A DNA stretch of 64,000 nt from Occultella kanbiaonis (lineage in GTDB: Bacteria > Actinomycetota > Actinomycetes > Actinomycetales > Beutenbergiaceae), in NCBI RefSeq assembly GCF_009708215.1, contig NZ_CP046175.1, positions 2,914,001 through 2,978,000 on the forward strand. Direction: 5' to 3'. The position numbers and the translations under genes were made by a program. A model generated the notes under the pieces. The model made no database searches, had not been told where the DNA came from, and saw nothing but the letters and a program-made list of their open reading frames with translations. Position 1 is the first letter of the stretch, and each line of letters starts with the position of its first letter. This document shows positions 1 through 8,477 of the stretch, one piece after another.

Positions 1-2756
1 TCAAGGAGTTCTTCGTCGACCGCCGCACGCCGTACTTCGTCGACTACGCACGCTCGTACACCGACCTCCCGTTCCTGATCCGGCTCGAGCCCGACGGCGA
101 GGGCTATGTTCCGGGGAAGTTCCTCACCGCCGCGGACCTGCCGCCGAGCACCCCCGGCCGGGGCGAGCACGACGAGTTCAAGACCGTGGTCCTCGACGAG
201 TCCACCGGCGCCCCGGTCGTCCCGAACGGGTCCCTCGGTTTCCGGTTCGGGGAGGCGGGCGCCGGTAGGTGGAACCTGGACCTCGAAGGGGTCACCCCCG
301 CGCTGAGCGTCGCCGATGCCGCGTCGGCGGCAGCCGGGCCGGGCGCGGTCCCGGACGCCGTGCCGGTCACGCTGCCCCGCTTCGACACCCCCGACGGCGC
401 CGCCGCCGAGATCGTGCGCGGGGTTCCGGTACGCCGGGTCGGCGCGCACCTGGTCACCACGGTCTTCGACCTGCTGCTCGCCCAGTACGGCGTGGGCCGC
501 GACGGCCTGCCCGGCCGGTGGCCCACCGGCTACGACGACGCCTCCTCGCCCTGCACCCCCGCGTGGCAGGAGGCCATCACCGGCGTGCCCGCGAAGAAGG
601 CCGCGAAGATCGGCCGGGAGTTCGCCGCGAACGCGGAGGAGTCGCAGGGCCGCTCGATGATCCTGATGGGCGCCGGGACGAACCACTGGTTCCACTCCGA
701 CGCCATCTACCGGGCCTTCCTCACCCTCACCACGATCACCGGGTCGCAGGGCCGCAACGGCGGCGGCTGGGCACACTACGTCGGCCAGGAGAAGGTGCGT
801 CCACTGACCGGGTTCACCCAGTACGCGAACGCCCTCGACTGGTCCCGCCCGCCGCGGCACATGATCCAGACGGCGTACTGGTTCCTGCACACCGACCAGT
901 TCCGCTACGACGCCTTCACCGCCGACGAGCTGTCCGGCCGCCCGGGTGGCCGCTGGGCCGGCATGACGACGGCGGACATCCTCGCCCAGTCCGCCCGGCT
1001 CGGCTGGTCCCCGTCCTACCCCACCTTCGACCGCAGTTCGCTGCAGGTCGTCGACGACGCCGAGGCCGCCGGACAGGACGTCGGCACGTACGTCCCGGCC
1101 CAGCTCAAGAGCGGGGAGCTGCGGTTCGCCGCGGAGGACCCGGACGCGCCCGAGAACTTCCCCAGGGTGCTCGGCATCTGGCGCTCGAACCTGCTCGGCA
1201 GCTCCGCCAAGGGCGACGAGTACTTCCTGCGGCACCTGCTCGGCACCGACCACTCCGTCAACGCCACCGAGACGCCACCGGACAAACGCCCACGGGACGT
1301 CGTCTGGCGGGACGAGGCACCAGCCGGCAAGCTCGACCTGCTGTTCACGCTCGACTTCCGGATGACCTCCACCACGATCTTCTCCGACATCGTGCTGCCG
1401 GCGGCCACCTGGTACGAGAAGTACGACCTGTCCAGCACGGACATGCACCCGTACGTGAACTCGTTCAACCCCGCGATCGCCCCGCCGTGGCAGGCCCGCA
1501 CCGACTTCGAGGCGTTCCACAACATCGCCGCGGAGTTCTCCGAGCAGGCGCGCACACACCTCGGCACCCGCAAGGACCTGGTCGCCGTGCCACTCACGCA
1601 CGACACCCCGGATGCGCTCGCGACGCCGTCGGGCATCGTCAAGGACTGGAAGTTCGGCGAGTGCGAGCCGATCCCGGGCAGGACGATGCCGAAGCTCGTC
1701 GTCGTCGAACGGGACTACACGGCGATCGCGGACAAGATGCGCTCGGCCGGCCCGCTCCTGGCCGAGCTCGGGGCAACCACGAAGGGCATCACGTTCGACC
1801 TGGCCCACGAGGTGGACCTCCTGCGCGACCTGAACGGGCCGGCGCGCGGCGGCGTGGCCGAGGGCCGGCCGGCGCTGGAGCAGGACCGCCAGGTCTGCGA
1901 GTTCATCCTGTCCCTGTCCGGGACCACGAACGGGCACCTGGCCACCGCCGGCTTCCACACGCTGGAGCAGCGCACCGGCCAACCGATGGCCGACCTGGCC
2001 GCGGAGCACGAGGGCAGGCGGATCCGGTTCGCGGACACCCAGGCCGCCCCCACCCCGGTGATCACCTCGCCGGAGTGGTCCGGCTCGGAGAGCGGCGGGC
2101 GCCGGTACTCGGCCTTCACGATCAACGTCGAGCGGCTCAAGCCCTGGCACACGCTCAGCGGCCGGCAGTCGTTCTACCTCGACCACGACTGGATGACCGA
2201 GATCGGGGAGAACATGCCGATCTACCGGCCGCCCCTGAACATGGCAGTGCTGTTCGGGGAGACCGCCGTGGGCGAGCGCGCCGACGGTACCGCGGGCACC
2301 ACGATCGCGGTCCGGTACCTCACCCCGCACAACAAGTGGTCGATCCACTCCGAGTATCAGGACAACCTGCTCATGCTGAGCCTGTCCCGCGGCGGCCCGG
2401 CGGTCTGGATGTCCAACCTCGACGCCGCCAAGATCGGCGTCTCGGACAACGACTGGATCGAATGCGTGAACCGCAACGGGGTGGTCGTGGCCCGGGCGAT
2501 CGTCTCCCACCGGATGCCCGAGGGCACGGTGTACATGCACCACGCGCAGGACCGGCTCATCGACGTGCCCCTGTCGGAGAAGTCCGGCAAGCGGGGCGGC
2601 ATCCACAACTCCCTCACCCGGATCATGATGAAACCCACGCACCTGGTGGGCGGATACGCGCAGCTGTCCTACGCGTTCAACTACATCGGCCCCACCGGCA
2701 ACCAGCGCGACGAGGTCACGCTGATCCGCCGTCGTTCCCAGGAGGTGCAGTACTGA
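1..2756 (+). CDS. narG: Respiratory nitrate reductase alpha subunit, C-terminal part
   Basis: This is the molybdopterin (bis-MGD) catalytic subunit, which reduces nitrate to nitrite on the cytoplasmic face of the membrane. The frame is open from base 3 with no start in view, so the gene begins upstream. About 917 residues are visible, against roughly 1,230 in complete NarG proteins. The visible part includes the Mo-bisMGD oxidoreductase core (for example LPAATWYEKYDLSSTDMHP) and the C-terminal molydopterin-dinucleotide-binding domain (TPHNKWSIHSEYQDN, then MHHAQDR). The TGA stop overlaps the next ATG as TGATG, and narH, narJ and narI follow in the usual order, which confirms identity. The N-terminal Fe-S region and the promoter lie outside the window, so regulation cannot be judged. 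Confidence 0.97.
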   Translation, partial: KEFFVDRRTPYFVDYARSYTDLPFLIRLEPDGEGYVPGKFLTAADLPPSTPGRGEHDEFKTVVLDESTGAPVVPNGSLGFRFGEAGAGRWNLDLEGVTPALSVADAASAAAGPGAVPDAVPVTLPRFDTPDGAAAEIVRGVPVRRVGAHLVTTVFDLLLAQYGVGRDGLPGRWPTGYDDASSPCTPAWQEAITGVPAKKAAKIGREFAANAEESQGRSMILMGAGTNHWFHSDAIYRAFLTLTTITGSQGRNGGGWAHYVGQEKVRPLTGFTQYANALDWSRPPRHMIQTAYWFLHTDQFRYDAFTADELSGRPGGRWAGMTTADILAQSARLGWSPSYPTFDRSSLQVVDDAEAAGQDVGTYVPAQLKSGELRFAAEDPDAPENFPRVLGIWRSNLLGSSAKGDEYFLRHLLGTDHSVNATETPPDKRPRDVVWRDEAPAGKLDLLFTLDFRMTSTTIFSDIVLPAATWYEKYDLSSTDMHPYVNSFNPAIAPPWQARTDFEAFHNIAAEFSEQARTHLGTRKDLVAVPLTHDTPDALATPSGIVKDWKFGECEPIPGRTMPKLVVVERDYTAIADKMRSAGPLLAELGATTKGITFDLAHEVDLLRDLNGPARGGVAEGRPALEQDRQVCEFILSLSGTTNGHLATAGFHTLEQRTGQPMADLAAEHEGRRIRFADTQAAPTPVITSPEWSGSESGGRRYSAFTINVERLKPWHTLSGRQSFYLDHDWMTEIGENMPIYRPPLNMAVLFGETAVGERADGTAGTTIAVRYLTPHNKWSIHSEYQDNLLMLSLSRGGPAVWMSNLDAAKIGVSDNDWIECVNRNGVVVARAIVSHRMPEGTVYMHHAQDRLIDVPLSEKSGKRGGIHNSLTRIMMKPTHLVGGYAQLSYAFNYIGPTGNQRDEVTLIRRRSQEVQY

Positions 2757-4441
2757 TGCGCGTCATGGCACAGATGGCGATGGTGATGAACCTGGACAAG
2801 TGCATCGGCTGCCACACCTGTTCGGTCACCTGCAAGCAGGCATGGACGAACCGGTCCGGCACCGAGTACGTCTGGTTCAACAACGTGGAGACCCGCCCGG
2901 GTCAGGGCTACCCTCGCACCTACCAGGACCAGGACACCTGGCAGGGCGGCTGGACCCTCACCAAGCGCGGCCGGCTCAAGCTCAAGGCCGGTGGCCGCCT
3001 GAAGAACCTCGCGACGATCTTCGCCAGCCCGAAGATGCCCTCGATGAGCGACTACTACGAGCCGTGGACCTACGACTACGAGTCCCTCACCACCGCCCCC
3101 GCCCAGCAGCACACCCCGGTCGCCCGCCCGAAGTCGCTGCTGTCCGGCAAGGACATGAACATCAGCTGGAGCGCGAACTGGGACGACAACCTGGCCGGCT
3201 CCACCGAGATCGTGCCCGGTGACCCGGTGCTGGCGAAGGTCTCGGACAAGGTCAAGCTCGAGTTCGAGCAGACCTTCATGTTCTACCTGCCACGCATCTG
3301 CGAACACTGCCTGAACCCCGCGTGCGCCGCCTCCTGCCCCTCCGGTGCGATCTACAAGCGCGAGGAGGACGGCATCGTCCTGGTGGACCAGGACGCCTGC
3401 CGGGGCTGGCGCAAGTGCGTCACCGGATGCCCGTACAAGAAGGTCTACTTCAACCACCGCACCGGCAAGGCGGAGAAGTGCACGTTCTGCTTCCCGCGCA
3501 TCGAGGTCGGCCTGCCGACGGTGTGCGCGGAGACCTGCGTGGGCCGGCTGCGCTACATCGGCCTGGTCCTCTACGACGCCGACCGGGTCCTCGCCGCGGC
3601 CTCGGTCCAGGACGAGAAGGACCTCCTGCGGGCTCAGCGGGACTGCTTCCTCGACCCCCACGACCCCGCGGTGGTCGACGCCGCCGAGGCGGCCGGGATC
3701 GCCCACGACTGGGTGCTCGCCGCCCAGCGCTCCCCCATCTGGTCGCTCATCAACGACTACGAGGTGGCACTGCCGCTGCACCCCGAGTACCGGACCATGC
3801 CGATGGTCTGGTACATCCCGCCGCTGTCACCGGTGGTCGACGTGGTCGCCGAGACCGGCGAGGACGCCGAGGACCCGGGCAACCTGTTCGCCGCGATCGA
3901 CACGCTGCGGATCCCGGTCGCCTACCTCGCCGAGCTGTTCACCGCCGGGGACCCCGTTCCCGTCACGAACGTGCTCCGCCGCCTGGCCGCGATGCGCTCG
4001 TACATGCGCGAGATCAACATGGGCCGCGAGCCCGAGGAGTCCATCGCCACCGCCGTCGGCATGACCGGCGCCGACATCCGCGGCATGTACCGGCTGCTCG
4101 CGCTGGCCAAGTACGACGAGCGGTACGTCATCCCGCCCACGCACGCCGAGCAGGCGCACGGCCTGGAGGAGATCGCCACGGAATGCTCGTTGGATTACGA
4201 CGGCGGACCGGGCATGGGTGGTTCCGGCCCGTTCGGCGAGGGGTCGGGTTCGCAGACGCCGCTCGCGGTGGAGAACTTCGCCGCCCTGAAGACGCGGCAG
4301 CGCTCCGACTTCGGCACCGACCCCGCGGACAAGGCCGCCCGGGTGAACCTGCTCAACTGGGACGGCAACGGCAGCCCGTCGGGACTCTTCCCGGAGCGTC
4401 GGAGCACCGACGACCCGGCCGACGGCGAGAACCGGTCATGA
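2756..4441 (+). CDS. narH: Respiratory nitrate reductase beta subunit
   Basis: This 561-residue iron-sulfur subunit carries electrons from NarI hemes to NarG. The start is the ATG overlapping the narG stop, giving MRVMAQMAMVMNLDKCIGCH. Cysteine clusters are visible at C16-x2-C-x2-C-x3-C, at 182-194 (CEHCLNPACAASC), at 215-225 (CRGWRKCVTGC) and in CTFC...CAETC. The tryptophan in CRGWRKC replaces a cysteine and is the family hallmark of the 3Fe-4S cluster. Length is normal for NarH. The end overlaps narJ by four bases (ATGA), so translation is probably coupled. Confidence 0.97.
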   Translation: MRVMAQMAMVMNLDKCIGCHTCSVTCKQAWTNRSGTEYVWFNNVETRPGQGYPRTYQDQDTWQGGWTLTKRGRLKLKAGGRLKNLATIFASPKMPSMSDYYEPWTYDYESLTTAPAQQHTPVARPKSLLSGKDMNISWSANWDDNLAGSTEIVPGDPVLAKVSDKVKLEFEQTFMFYLPRICEHCLNPACAASCPSGAIYKREEDGIVLVDQDACRGWRKCVTGCPYKKVYFNHRTGKAEKCTFCFPRIEVGLPTVCAETCVGRLRYIGLVLYDADRVLAAASVQDEKDLLRAQRDCFLDPHDPAVVDAAEAAGIAHDWVLAAQRSPIWSLINDYEVALPLHPEYRTMPMVWYIPPLSPVVDVVAETGEDAEDPGNLFAAIDTLRIPVAYLAELFTAGDPVPVTNVLRRLAAMRSYMREINMGREPEESIATAVGMTGADIRGMYRLLALAKYDERYVIPPTHAEQAHGLEEIATECSLDYDGGPGMGGSGPFGEGSGSQTPLAVENFAALKTRQRSDFGTDPADKAARVNLLNWDGNGSPSGLFPERRSTDDPADGENRS

Positions 4442-5100
4442 AGCAGCTGCTCACGCTCCGCCGGGACCGGCCCCGCGCCGGTGAGGGCACCGACGCCCTC
4501 ATCTACCGCATCGCCGCCTTCCTGCTCGAGTACCCCGACGCGAACCTGGCCGACCGGCTCCCGGCCCTCGCCACCGCCGTCGGGACCTTGCCCGAGCCGG
4601 CCCGCCGCGACCTCGGCCGCCTCGTCGACCACCTGGCCGCGGGCGACGACCAGGCGATCGGCGCCGAGTACGTGCGCACGTTCGACCTGGACCGCCGCCG
4701 GGCCCTGTACCTGACCTACTACGCGTTCGGGGACACCCGCAAGCGCGGCATGGCGATGCTCGACTTCAAGTCCGCCTACCGGCAGAGCGGGCTCGAGCTC
4801 TCCGACGACGAGCTGCCCGACCACCTGTGCGTGGTGCTCGAGTTCGCCGCCACCACCGATCTGGCCTGGGGCCGTGAGCTGCTGCTCAAGCACCGTGCCG
4901 GGCTCGAGGTGCTCCGGGTCGCCCTGCGGGAGGCCGGCTCCCCGTACGCGGGCGCGCTCACGGCCGTCTGTGCCACCCTCCCACCGCTGGCCGGCGAGGA
5001 GGAGAAGGCCATCGCCACCCTCATCGCGGCCGGACCGCCCGAGGAGGAGGTCGGTCTGGAACCGTTCGCTCCACCGTCCTACATGGGAGAGAGTCGATGA
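4438..5100 (+). CDS. narJ: Nitrate reductase assembly chaperone (delta subunit)
   Basis: A 220-residue TorD/NarJ-type chaperone. In this family it binds apo-NarG, supports molybdenum cofactor insertion and holds the NarGH complex until it docks on NarI; it is not part of the final enzyme. The sequence is mostly helical and has family features such as IAAFLLEYPD near the N-terminus and YLTYYAFGDTRKRGMAMLDFK in the middle. The start ATG overlaps the narH stop by four bases and the end overlaps narI by four. Position between narH and narI is diagnostic. Confidence 0.95.
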   Translation: MKQLLTLRRDRPRAGEGTDALIYRIAAFLLEYPDANLADRLPALATAVGTLPEPARRDLGRLVDHLAAGDDQAIGAEYVRTFDLDRRRALYLTYYAFGDTRKRGMAMLDFKSAYRQSGLELSDDELPDHLCVVLEFAATTDLAWGRELLLKHRAGLEVLRVALREAGSPYAGALTAVCATLPPLAGEEEKAIATLIAAGPPEEEVGLEPFAPPSYMGESR

Positions 5101-5834
5101 CCACGCTGCTCTGGGTGATCGTGCCGTACGTGGCGCTCGCCATCTTCGTCGTCGGGCACATCTGGCGCTATCGCTACGACAAGTTCGGGTGGACCACCCG
5201 CTCCTCCCAGCTCTACGAGGACCGGCTGCTGCGCTGGGGCAGCCCGCTGTTCCACTTCGGCATCCTGTTCGTGTTCCTCGGCCACGTGATGGGCCTGGTG
5301 ATCCCGAAGAACTGGACCGACGCGATCGGGATGTCCGAGGAGCTCTACCACTTCCTCGCGATAGCGGTCGGTGGGATCGCCGGCTTCTGCACGCTCGTCG
5401 GCCTGGTGCTGCTGATCTACCGGCGCCGTACCACCGGCCCGGTGTTCCGGGCGACCACCAGGATGGACAAGGCGATGTACTTCGCCCTCGCCCTGGTGAT
5501 CGCGCTGGGCCTGTGGAACACCGTCGCCGGCGGCGTACTGAACCTGGGCGGCCACTACAACTACCGCACCGGGGTCTCGGAGTGGTGGCGCAGCATCTTC
5601 TACTTCCAGCCGAAGCCGGACCTGATGGCCCAGGCGCCGCTGGGCTTCCAGCTGCACGCGATGACGGCGATGGTGCTGTTCGCGATGTGGCCGTTCACCC
5701 GGCTGGTGCATGTGTTCAGCGTGCCGCTGTTCTACCTGTGGCGCCCCTACGTGGTGTACCGCTCACGCAGCGACCGCCTCGGGTCACGCAGCCAGCCGCG
5801 CGGGTGGGACCGGGTGGACACCCCGCGCCGCTGA
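5097..5834 (+). CDS. narI: Respiratory nitrate reductase gamma subunit, cytochrome b
   Basis: A 245-residue membrane subunit that oxidises quinol and passes electrons through two b hemes to NarH. About five hydrophobic helices are visible, starting with VIVPYVALAIFVVGHIWRYRY. Histidines suited to heme ligation lie in the helices, including LFHFGILFVFLGHVMGL and later FQLHAMTAMV and RLVHVFSVPLFYLW. It overlaps narJ by four bases and is the last gene of the narGHJI operon. The next gene is on the opposite strand 13 bases away. No clear terminator is visible in that gap. Confidence 0.96.
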   Translation: MTTLLWVIVPYVALAIFVVGHIWRYRYDKFGWTTRSSQLYEDRLLRWGSPLFHFGILFVFLGHVMGLVIPKNWTDAIGMSEELYHFLAIAVGGIAGFCTLVGLVLLIYRRRTTGPVFRATTRMDKAMYFALALVIALGLWNTVAGGVLNLGGHYNYRTGVSEWWRSIFYFQPKPDLMAQAPLGFQLHAMTAMVLFAMWPFTRLVHVFSVPLFYLWRPYVVYRSRSDRLGSRSQPRGWDRVDTPRR

Positions 5835-5847
5835 CCGCGCGGCCACC

Positions 5848-6354
5848 TCAGCGCGCCAGTTCGACCGCGAGCTCCTCGACGAGGTCGTAGCCCTCCTGCA
5901 TCCCGACCTCCATCCCCGAGGAGATGATGACGTCCCGAGTCTGGATCGACTCGCAGGCCGTGAGCACGTCGAGCGTGGTCCGGCCACCGGTCTCGGTGAA
6001 CGTGTAGGTGATCCGCGTCGCCTCGCCCGCCCCCTCGCCGCCGGGCATGCCCTCGAAGATCTCGGTGCACACGATCCGCTCGTCGGGCACGATCTCGAGG
6101 TACTCGCCGTGGAAGCCGACCTCGAAGCCGCCGCCGGCCACCAGTGCGTACCGCCAGGCACCGCCGACCCGCAGGTCGACGTCGGCAACCGTCACGGTGC
6201 CGCGCTGGCCGGCCCACCACCGCCTGATCAGATCCGGCTCGGTGAAGACCCGGTAGACGAGGTGCCGCGGCGCGTTGAACTCACGCGTCACAAGGATCTC
6301 GGTGTCGCTCGGCAGCGTCAGGACCGCCGTGCCCTTCGTCGTCGTCTGGCTCAT
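5848..6354 (-). CDS. SRPBCC (AHSA1-like) domain protein
   Basis: A 168-residue START-like ligand-binding protein. The family has a hydrophobic-cavity helix-grip fold, and no substrate can be assigned. The typical AHSA1 pattern is visible: REFNAPRHLVYRVFTEPDLIRRWW near the start, LRVGGAWRY in the middle and EGYDLVEELAVEL at the C-terminus. The start ATG at 6354 overlaps the stop of the upstream ArsR gene (ATGA), which fixes the start over an in-frame extension further upstream. ArsR plus SRPBCC is a common two-gene unit in actinobacteria, so the regulator very likely controls this gene. Confidence 0.9.
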   Translation of the reverse strand: MSQTTTKGTAVLTLPSDTEILVTREFNAPRHLVYRVFTEPDLIRRWWAGQRGTVTVADVDLRVGGAWRYALVAGGGFEVGFHGEYLEIVPDERIVCTEIFEGMPGGEGAGEATRITYTFTETGGRTTLDVLTACESIQTRDVIISSGMEVGMQEGYDLVEELAVELAR

Positions 6355-6686
6355 GACTCGCTCTCCTTCAGTTCCTCGAGCACGGTGTCCACCGCGTCGA
6401 ACCGTTCGTTCCACTGTTGCTCGTAGCGACTGACCCACTCGTGGATCGGCCGCAGCGCGTGCGCGTTCGTGCGGTACAACCGCCGACGCCCTTCATCTCG
6501 CACGTCCACCAACCCCACCTCACGCAGGACCCGCAGGTGTTTGGACGCCTGCGGCTGCCCCAGCCCGAGCAGGTCGACGACCTCGCCCACCGACCGTTCG
6601 GTGTCCGCCAGGGCATCGAGGATGTCGCGACGCAGCGGCTCCGCCACCGCGTTGAACGCATCCGCCGTCGTTGCTGCTCGTGCCAT
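6351..6686 (-). CDS. ArsR-family winged-helix repressor
   Basis: A 111-residue metalloregulator-fold protein with a canonical winged helix-turn-helix: FNAVAEPLRRDILDALAD, then LLGLGQPQASKHLRVLREVG and a wing in VRDEGRRRLYRTN. It has no obvious ArsR metal-binding cysteine pair, so the inducer is unlikely to be arsenite. ATG codons occur at 6692 and 6686. I prefer 6686 because it is about 8 bases downstream of a TATATT -10 box with TTGACA at -35, implying a leaderless message. It overlaps the SRPBCC gene by four bases. An imperfect palindrome in the promoter spacer suggests autorepression. Confidence 0.9.
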   Translation of the reverse strand: MARAATTADAFNAVAEPLRRDILDALADTERSVGEVVDLLGLGQPQASKHLRVLREVGLVDVRDEGRRRLYRTNAHALRPIHEWVSRYEQQWNERFDAVDTVLEELKESES

Positions 6687-6693
6687 GCTCATC

Positions 6694-6721
6694 AATATAT
6701 ACCGATATGCGTATGTGTCAA
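6694..6721 (-). promoter_or_regulatory. Promoter and probable operator of the arsR-SRPBCC unit
   Basis: On the minus strand, TTGACA (6721-6716) and TATATT (6699-6694) are separated by 16 bp, an almost consensus housekeeping promoter that is rare in such GC-rich DNA. The spacer holds an imperfect 16-bp palindrome at 6699-6714 (ATAC-CG-ATAT-GC-GTAT), well placed for an ArsR dimer to block RNA polymerase. The promoter is seen directly; repressor binding is inferred. Confidence 0.8.
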
Positions 6722-6758
6722 GAACTCGGTCGCGACCCTTCACAGGTCAGGTGTCGGC

Positions 6759-6764
6759 TAGTCT
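6759..6764 (+). promoter_or_regulatory. -10 box for leaderless pnuC transcript
   Basis: TAGTCT lies exactly 7 bases before the GTG at 6772, so transcription should begin at or next to the start codon. No Shine-Dalgarno sequence precedes that GTG. This promoter would drive the whole seven-gene chain to 14963. No convincing -35 element is visible. Confidence 0.6.
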
Positions 6765-6771
6765 CGCGGGC

Positions 6772-7419
6772 GTGGACCCCACGGAAGTCTTCGGATTCGT
6801 CACCGGTGCGATCTGCGTGTGGCTCGCGGTCCGCCAGAACGTGTGGACGTTCCCGATCGGGCTCGCCAACAACGCCGCGTTCCTGATCCTGTTCGCCGGC
6901 GCCGGCCTCTACGCGAACGCTGCCCTACAGGTCCTCTTCGCCGTGGTCGGGGCGCTCGGCTGGTACTGGTGGACCAGGCGCGGGCCCGACGGCGGAGCGC
7001 TCGTGGTGCGACGCACGCCCCGTTGGGCGTGGGTCGCCGTGGTCGGGGCGACGGCGGTCCTCACCGTCGCGGGTCTGTTCGCCCTGTCCGCGTGGACCGA
7101 TTCCGCCGTCCCGTTCTGGGATTCGCTGACCACGTCGTCCTCCGTGGTCGCGCAGGTGATGCTCGGGCGCAAGTGGCTGGGCAACTGGACCGTATGGCTG
7201 GTCACGGACGTCATCCTGATCGGCCTCTACGCCTCGCAAGGGCTGTGGCTGACGGCGGTGCTGTATGTGGTCTACCTCGCGATGTGCGTGATCGGGATGC
7301 GCCAGTGGCGCAAGGCGCTCGGCGGTGCGGACGCGGTGGGCAGGGTGGACCCGGCCGGCGTTGACGCCGATGCCGCGGACCCGGACGCCGTGCGCACGGC
7401 GCGGGTCGGTCACCCGTGA
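6772..7419 (+). CDS. pnuC: Nicotinamide riboside transporter, PnuC family
   Basis: A 215-residue membrane protein that in this family imports nicotinamide riboside by facilitated diffusion. Several transmembrane helices are visible: FGFVTGAICVWLAVRQNVW at the N-terminus, then ALQVLFAVVGALGWYWW, AVVGATAVLTVAGLFAL and VLYVVYLAMCVIGMRQW. The family motifs NVWTFPIGLANN and WDSLTTSSSVVAQVMLGRKW are present. The start is GTG at 6772, judged from the PnuC N-terminus and the -10 box 7 bases upstream. The gene overlaps nadR by four bases, matching uptake to phosphorylation of the same substrate. The last 30 residues are polar and Asp-rich, beyond the family core. Confidence 0.92.
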   Translation: MDPTEVFGFVTGAICVWLAVRQNVWTFPIGLANNAAFLILFAGAGLYANAALQVLFAVVGALGWYWWTRRGPDGGALVVRRTPRWAWVAVVGATAVLTVAGLFALSAWTDSAVPFWDSLTTSSSVVAQVMLGRKWLGNWTVWLVTDVILIGLYASQGLWLTAVLYVVYLAMCVIGMRQWRKALGGADAVGRVDPAGVDADAADPDAVRTARVGHP

Positions 7420-8477
7420 CGCGTCGGTTCCGGCACGGCCTCGTCCTTGGCAAGTTCTACCCGCTGCACGCCGGCCACCTGCACCTGATCCGGACCGCCC
7501 TCCGCTCCTGTGACCGGCTCACCGTCGAAGTGCTGGCCTCGTCCGTGGAGTCGATCCCGGCGTCGGTGCGTGCGGACTGGATCCGCGCCGAGGCGCCCCA
7601 GGCCCGGGTGGTGCACGCCGTCGACGACGCGCCCGTGGACTACGGCTCGGACGACGCCTGGGACGCCCACCTCGCCGTCATCACCTCCCTGCTCGACGGC
7701 CCCGTCGACGCGGTGTTCACCTCGGACGCGTACGGGGTGGAGCTCGCCGACCGTCTGGACGCCCAGTGGGTGCGGGTGGACCCGGCCCGCCAGGACGTGC
7801 CGGTCTCGGGGACCGCGGTGCGGGCGGATCCACACCGCCACTGGTGGGCACTGCCGGCCCCGGTACGCGCGTACCTGACCACACGCGTCGTGGTCCTCGG
7901 CGCGGAGTCCACCGGCACCACCACCCTGGCCGGGGATCTGACCACCCACTACGGCACGCCGGAGGTGCCCGAGTTCGGGCGCACCTGGAGCGAGTTCCGG
8001 CCCGGTGGGCTGACGTCCACCTGGCACTCGAGCGAGTTCGACCTGGTCGCCGCCGAGCAGGCCCGGCTCGAGGACGACGCCGCTGCCCGGACCCCGCGAC
8101 CGCTGCTCATCGCGGACACCGACGTGCTCGCCACCACGGTCTGGCACGAGCGGTATGTGGGCGCCGCGTCACCCTCGGTGACGGCCCTCGCCGCGCGCCG
8201 GCGTCCCGATCTGTACCTGCTCACCGGCGACGAGATCGGCTTCGTCCAGGACGGGCTGCGCGACGGCGAACACCTGCGGCACGCGATGACCGCTCGCTTC
8301 CGCGAGGTCCTCGACGGCTCCGGCGTGCCCTGGCATGAACTGCGGGGCTCCCCCACCGATAGGCTCGCGGCCGCCGTCGACCTCATCGACGCCCTCGACC
8401 ACGGCCGACGCCTGGCCGACCCAGTGCCCCAGGCCGGCACCGACGCGCACCGCGCAGGAAGCAGGACCCGCCGATGA
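7416..8477 (+). CDS. nadR: NadR-like NMN adenylyltransferase / nicotinamide riboside kinase
   Basis: A 353-residue two-domain NAD salvage enzyme. The N-terminal domain (about 1-150) is a nucleotidyltransferase with GKFYPLHAGH at 12-21 and SGTAVR near 131. The C-terminal domain (from about 157) is the nicotinamide riboside kinase. In its P-loop, GAESTGTTT at 162-170, the lysine normally expected is a threonine. There is no N-terminal DNA-binding domain, so it lacks the repressor part of enterobacterial NadR. The GTG start overlaps the pnuC stop by four bases, and the end overlaps the AAA+ ATPase gene by four. Pairing with PnuC supports the role: PnuC imports the riboside and this enzyme traps it as NMN and then NAD. 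Confidence 0.9.
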   Translation: MTRRFRHGLVLGKFYPLHAGHLHLIRTALRSCDRLTVEVLASSVESIPASVRADWIRAEAPQARVVHAVDDAPVDYGSDDAWDAHLAVITSLLDGPVDAVFTSDAYGVELADRLDAQWVRVDPARQDVPVSGTAVRADPHRHWWALPAPVRAYLTTRVVVLGAESTGTTTLAGDLTTHYGTPEVPEFGRTWSEFRPGGLTSTWHSSEFDLVAAEQARLEDDAAARTPRPLLIADTDVLATTVWHERYVGAASPSVTALAARRRPDLYLLTGDEIGFVQDGLRDGEHLRHAMTARFREVLDGSGVPWHELRGSPTDRLAAAVDLIDALDHGRRLADPVPQAGTDAHRAGSRTRR

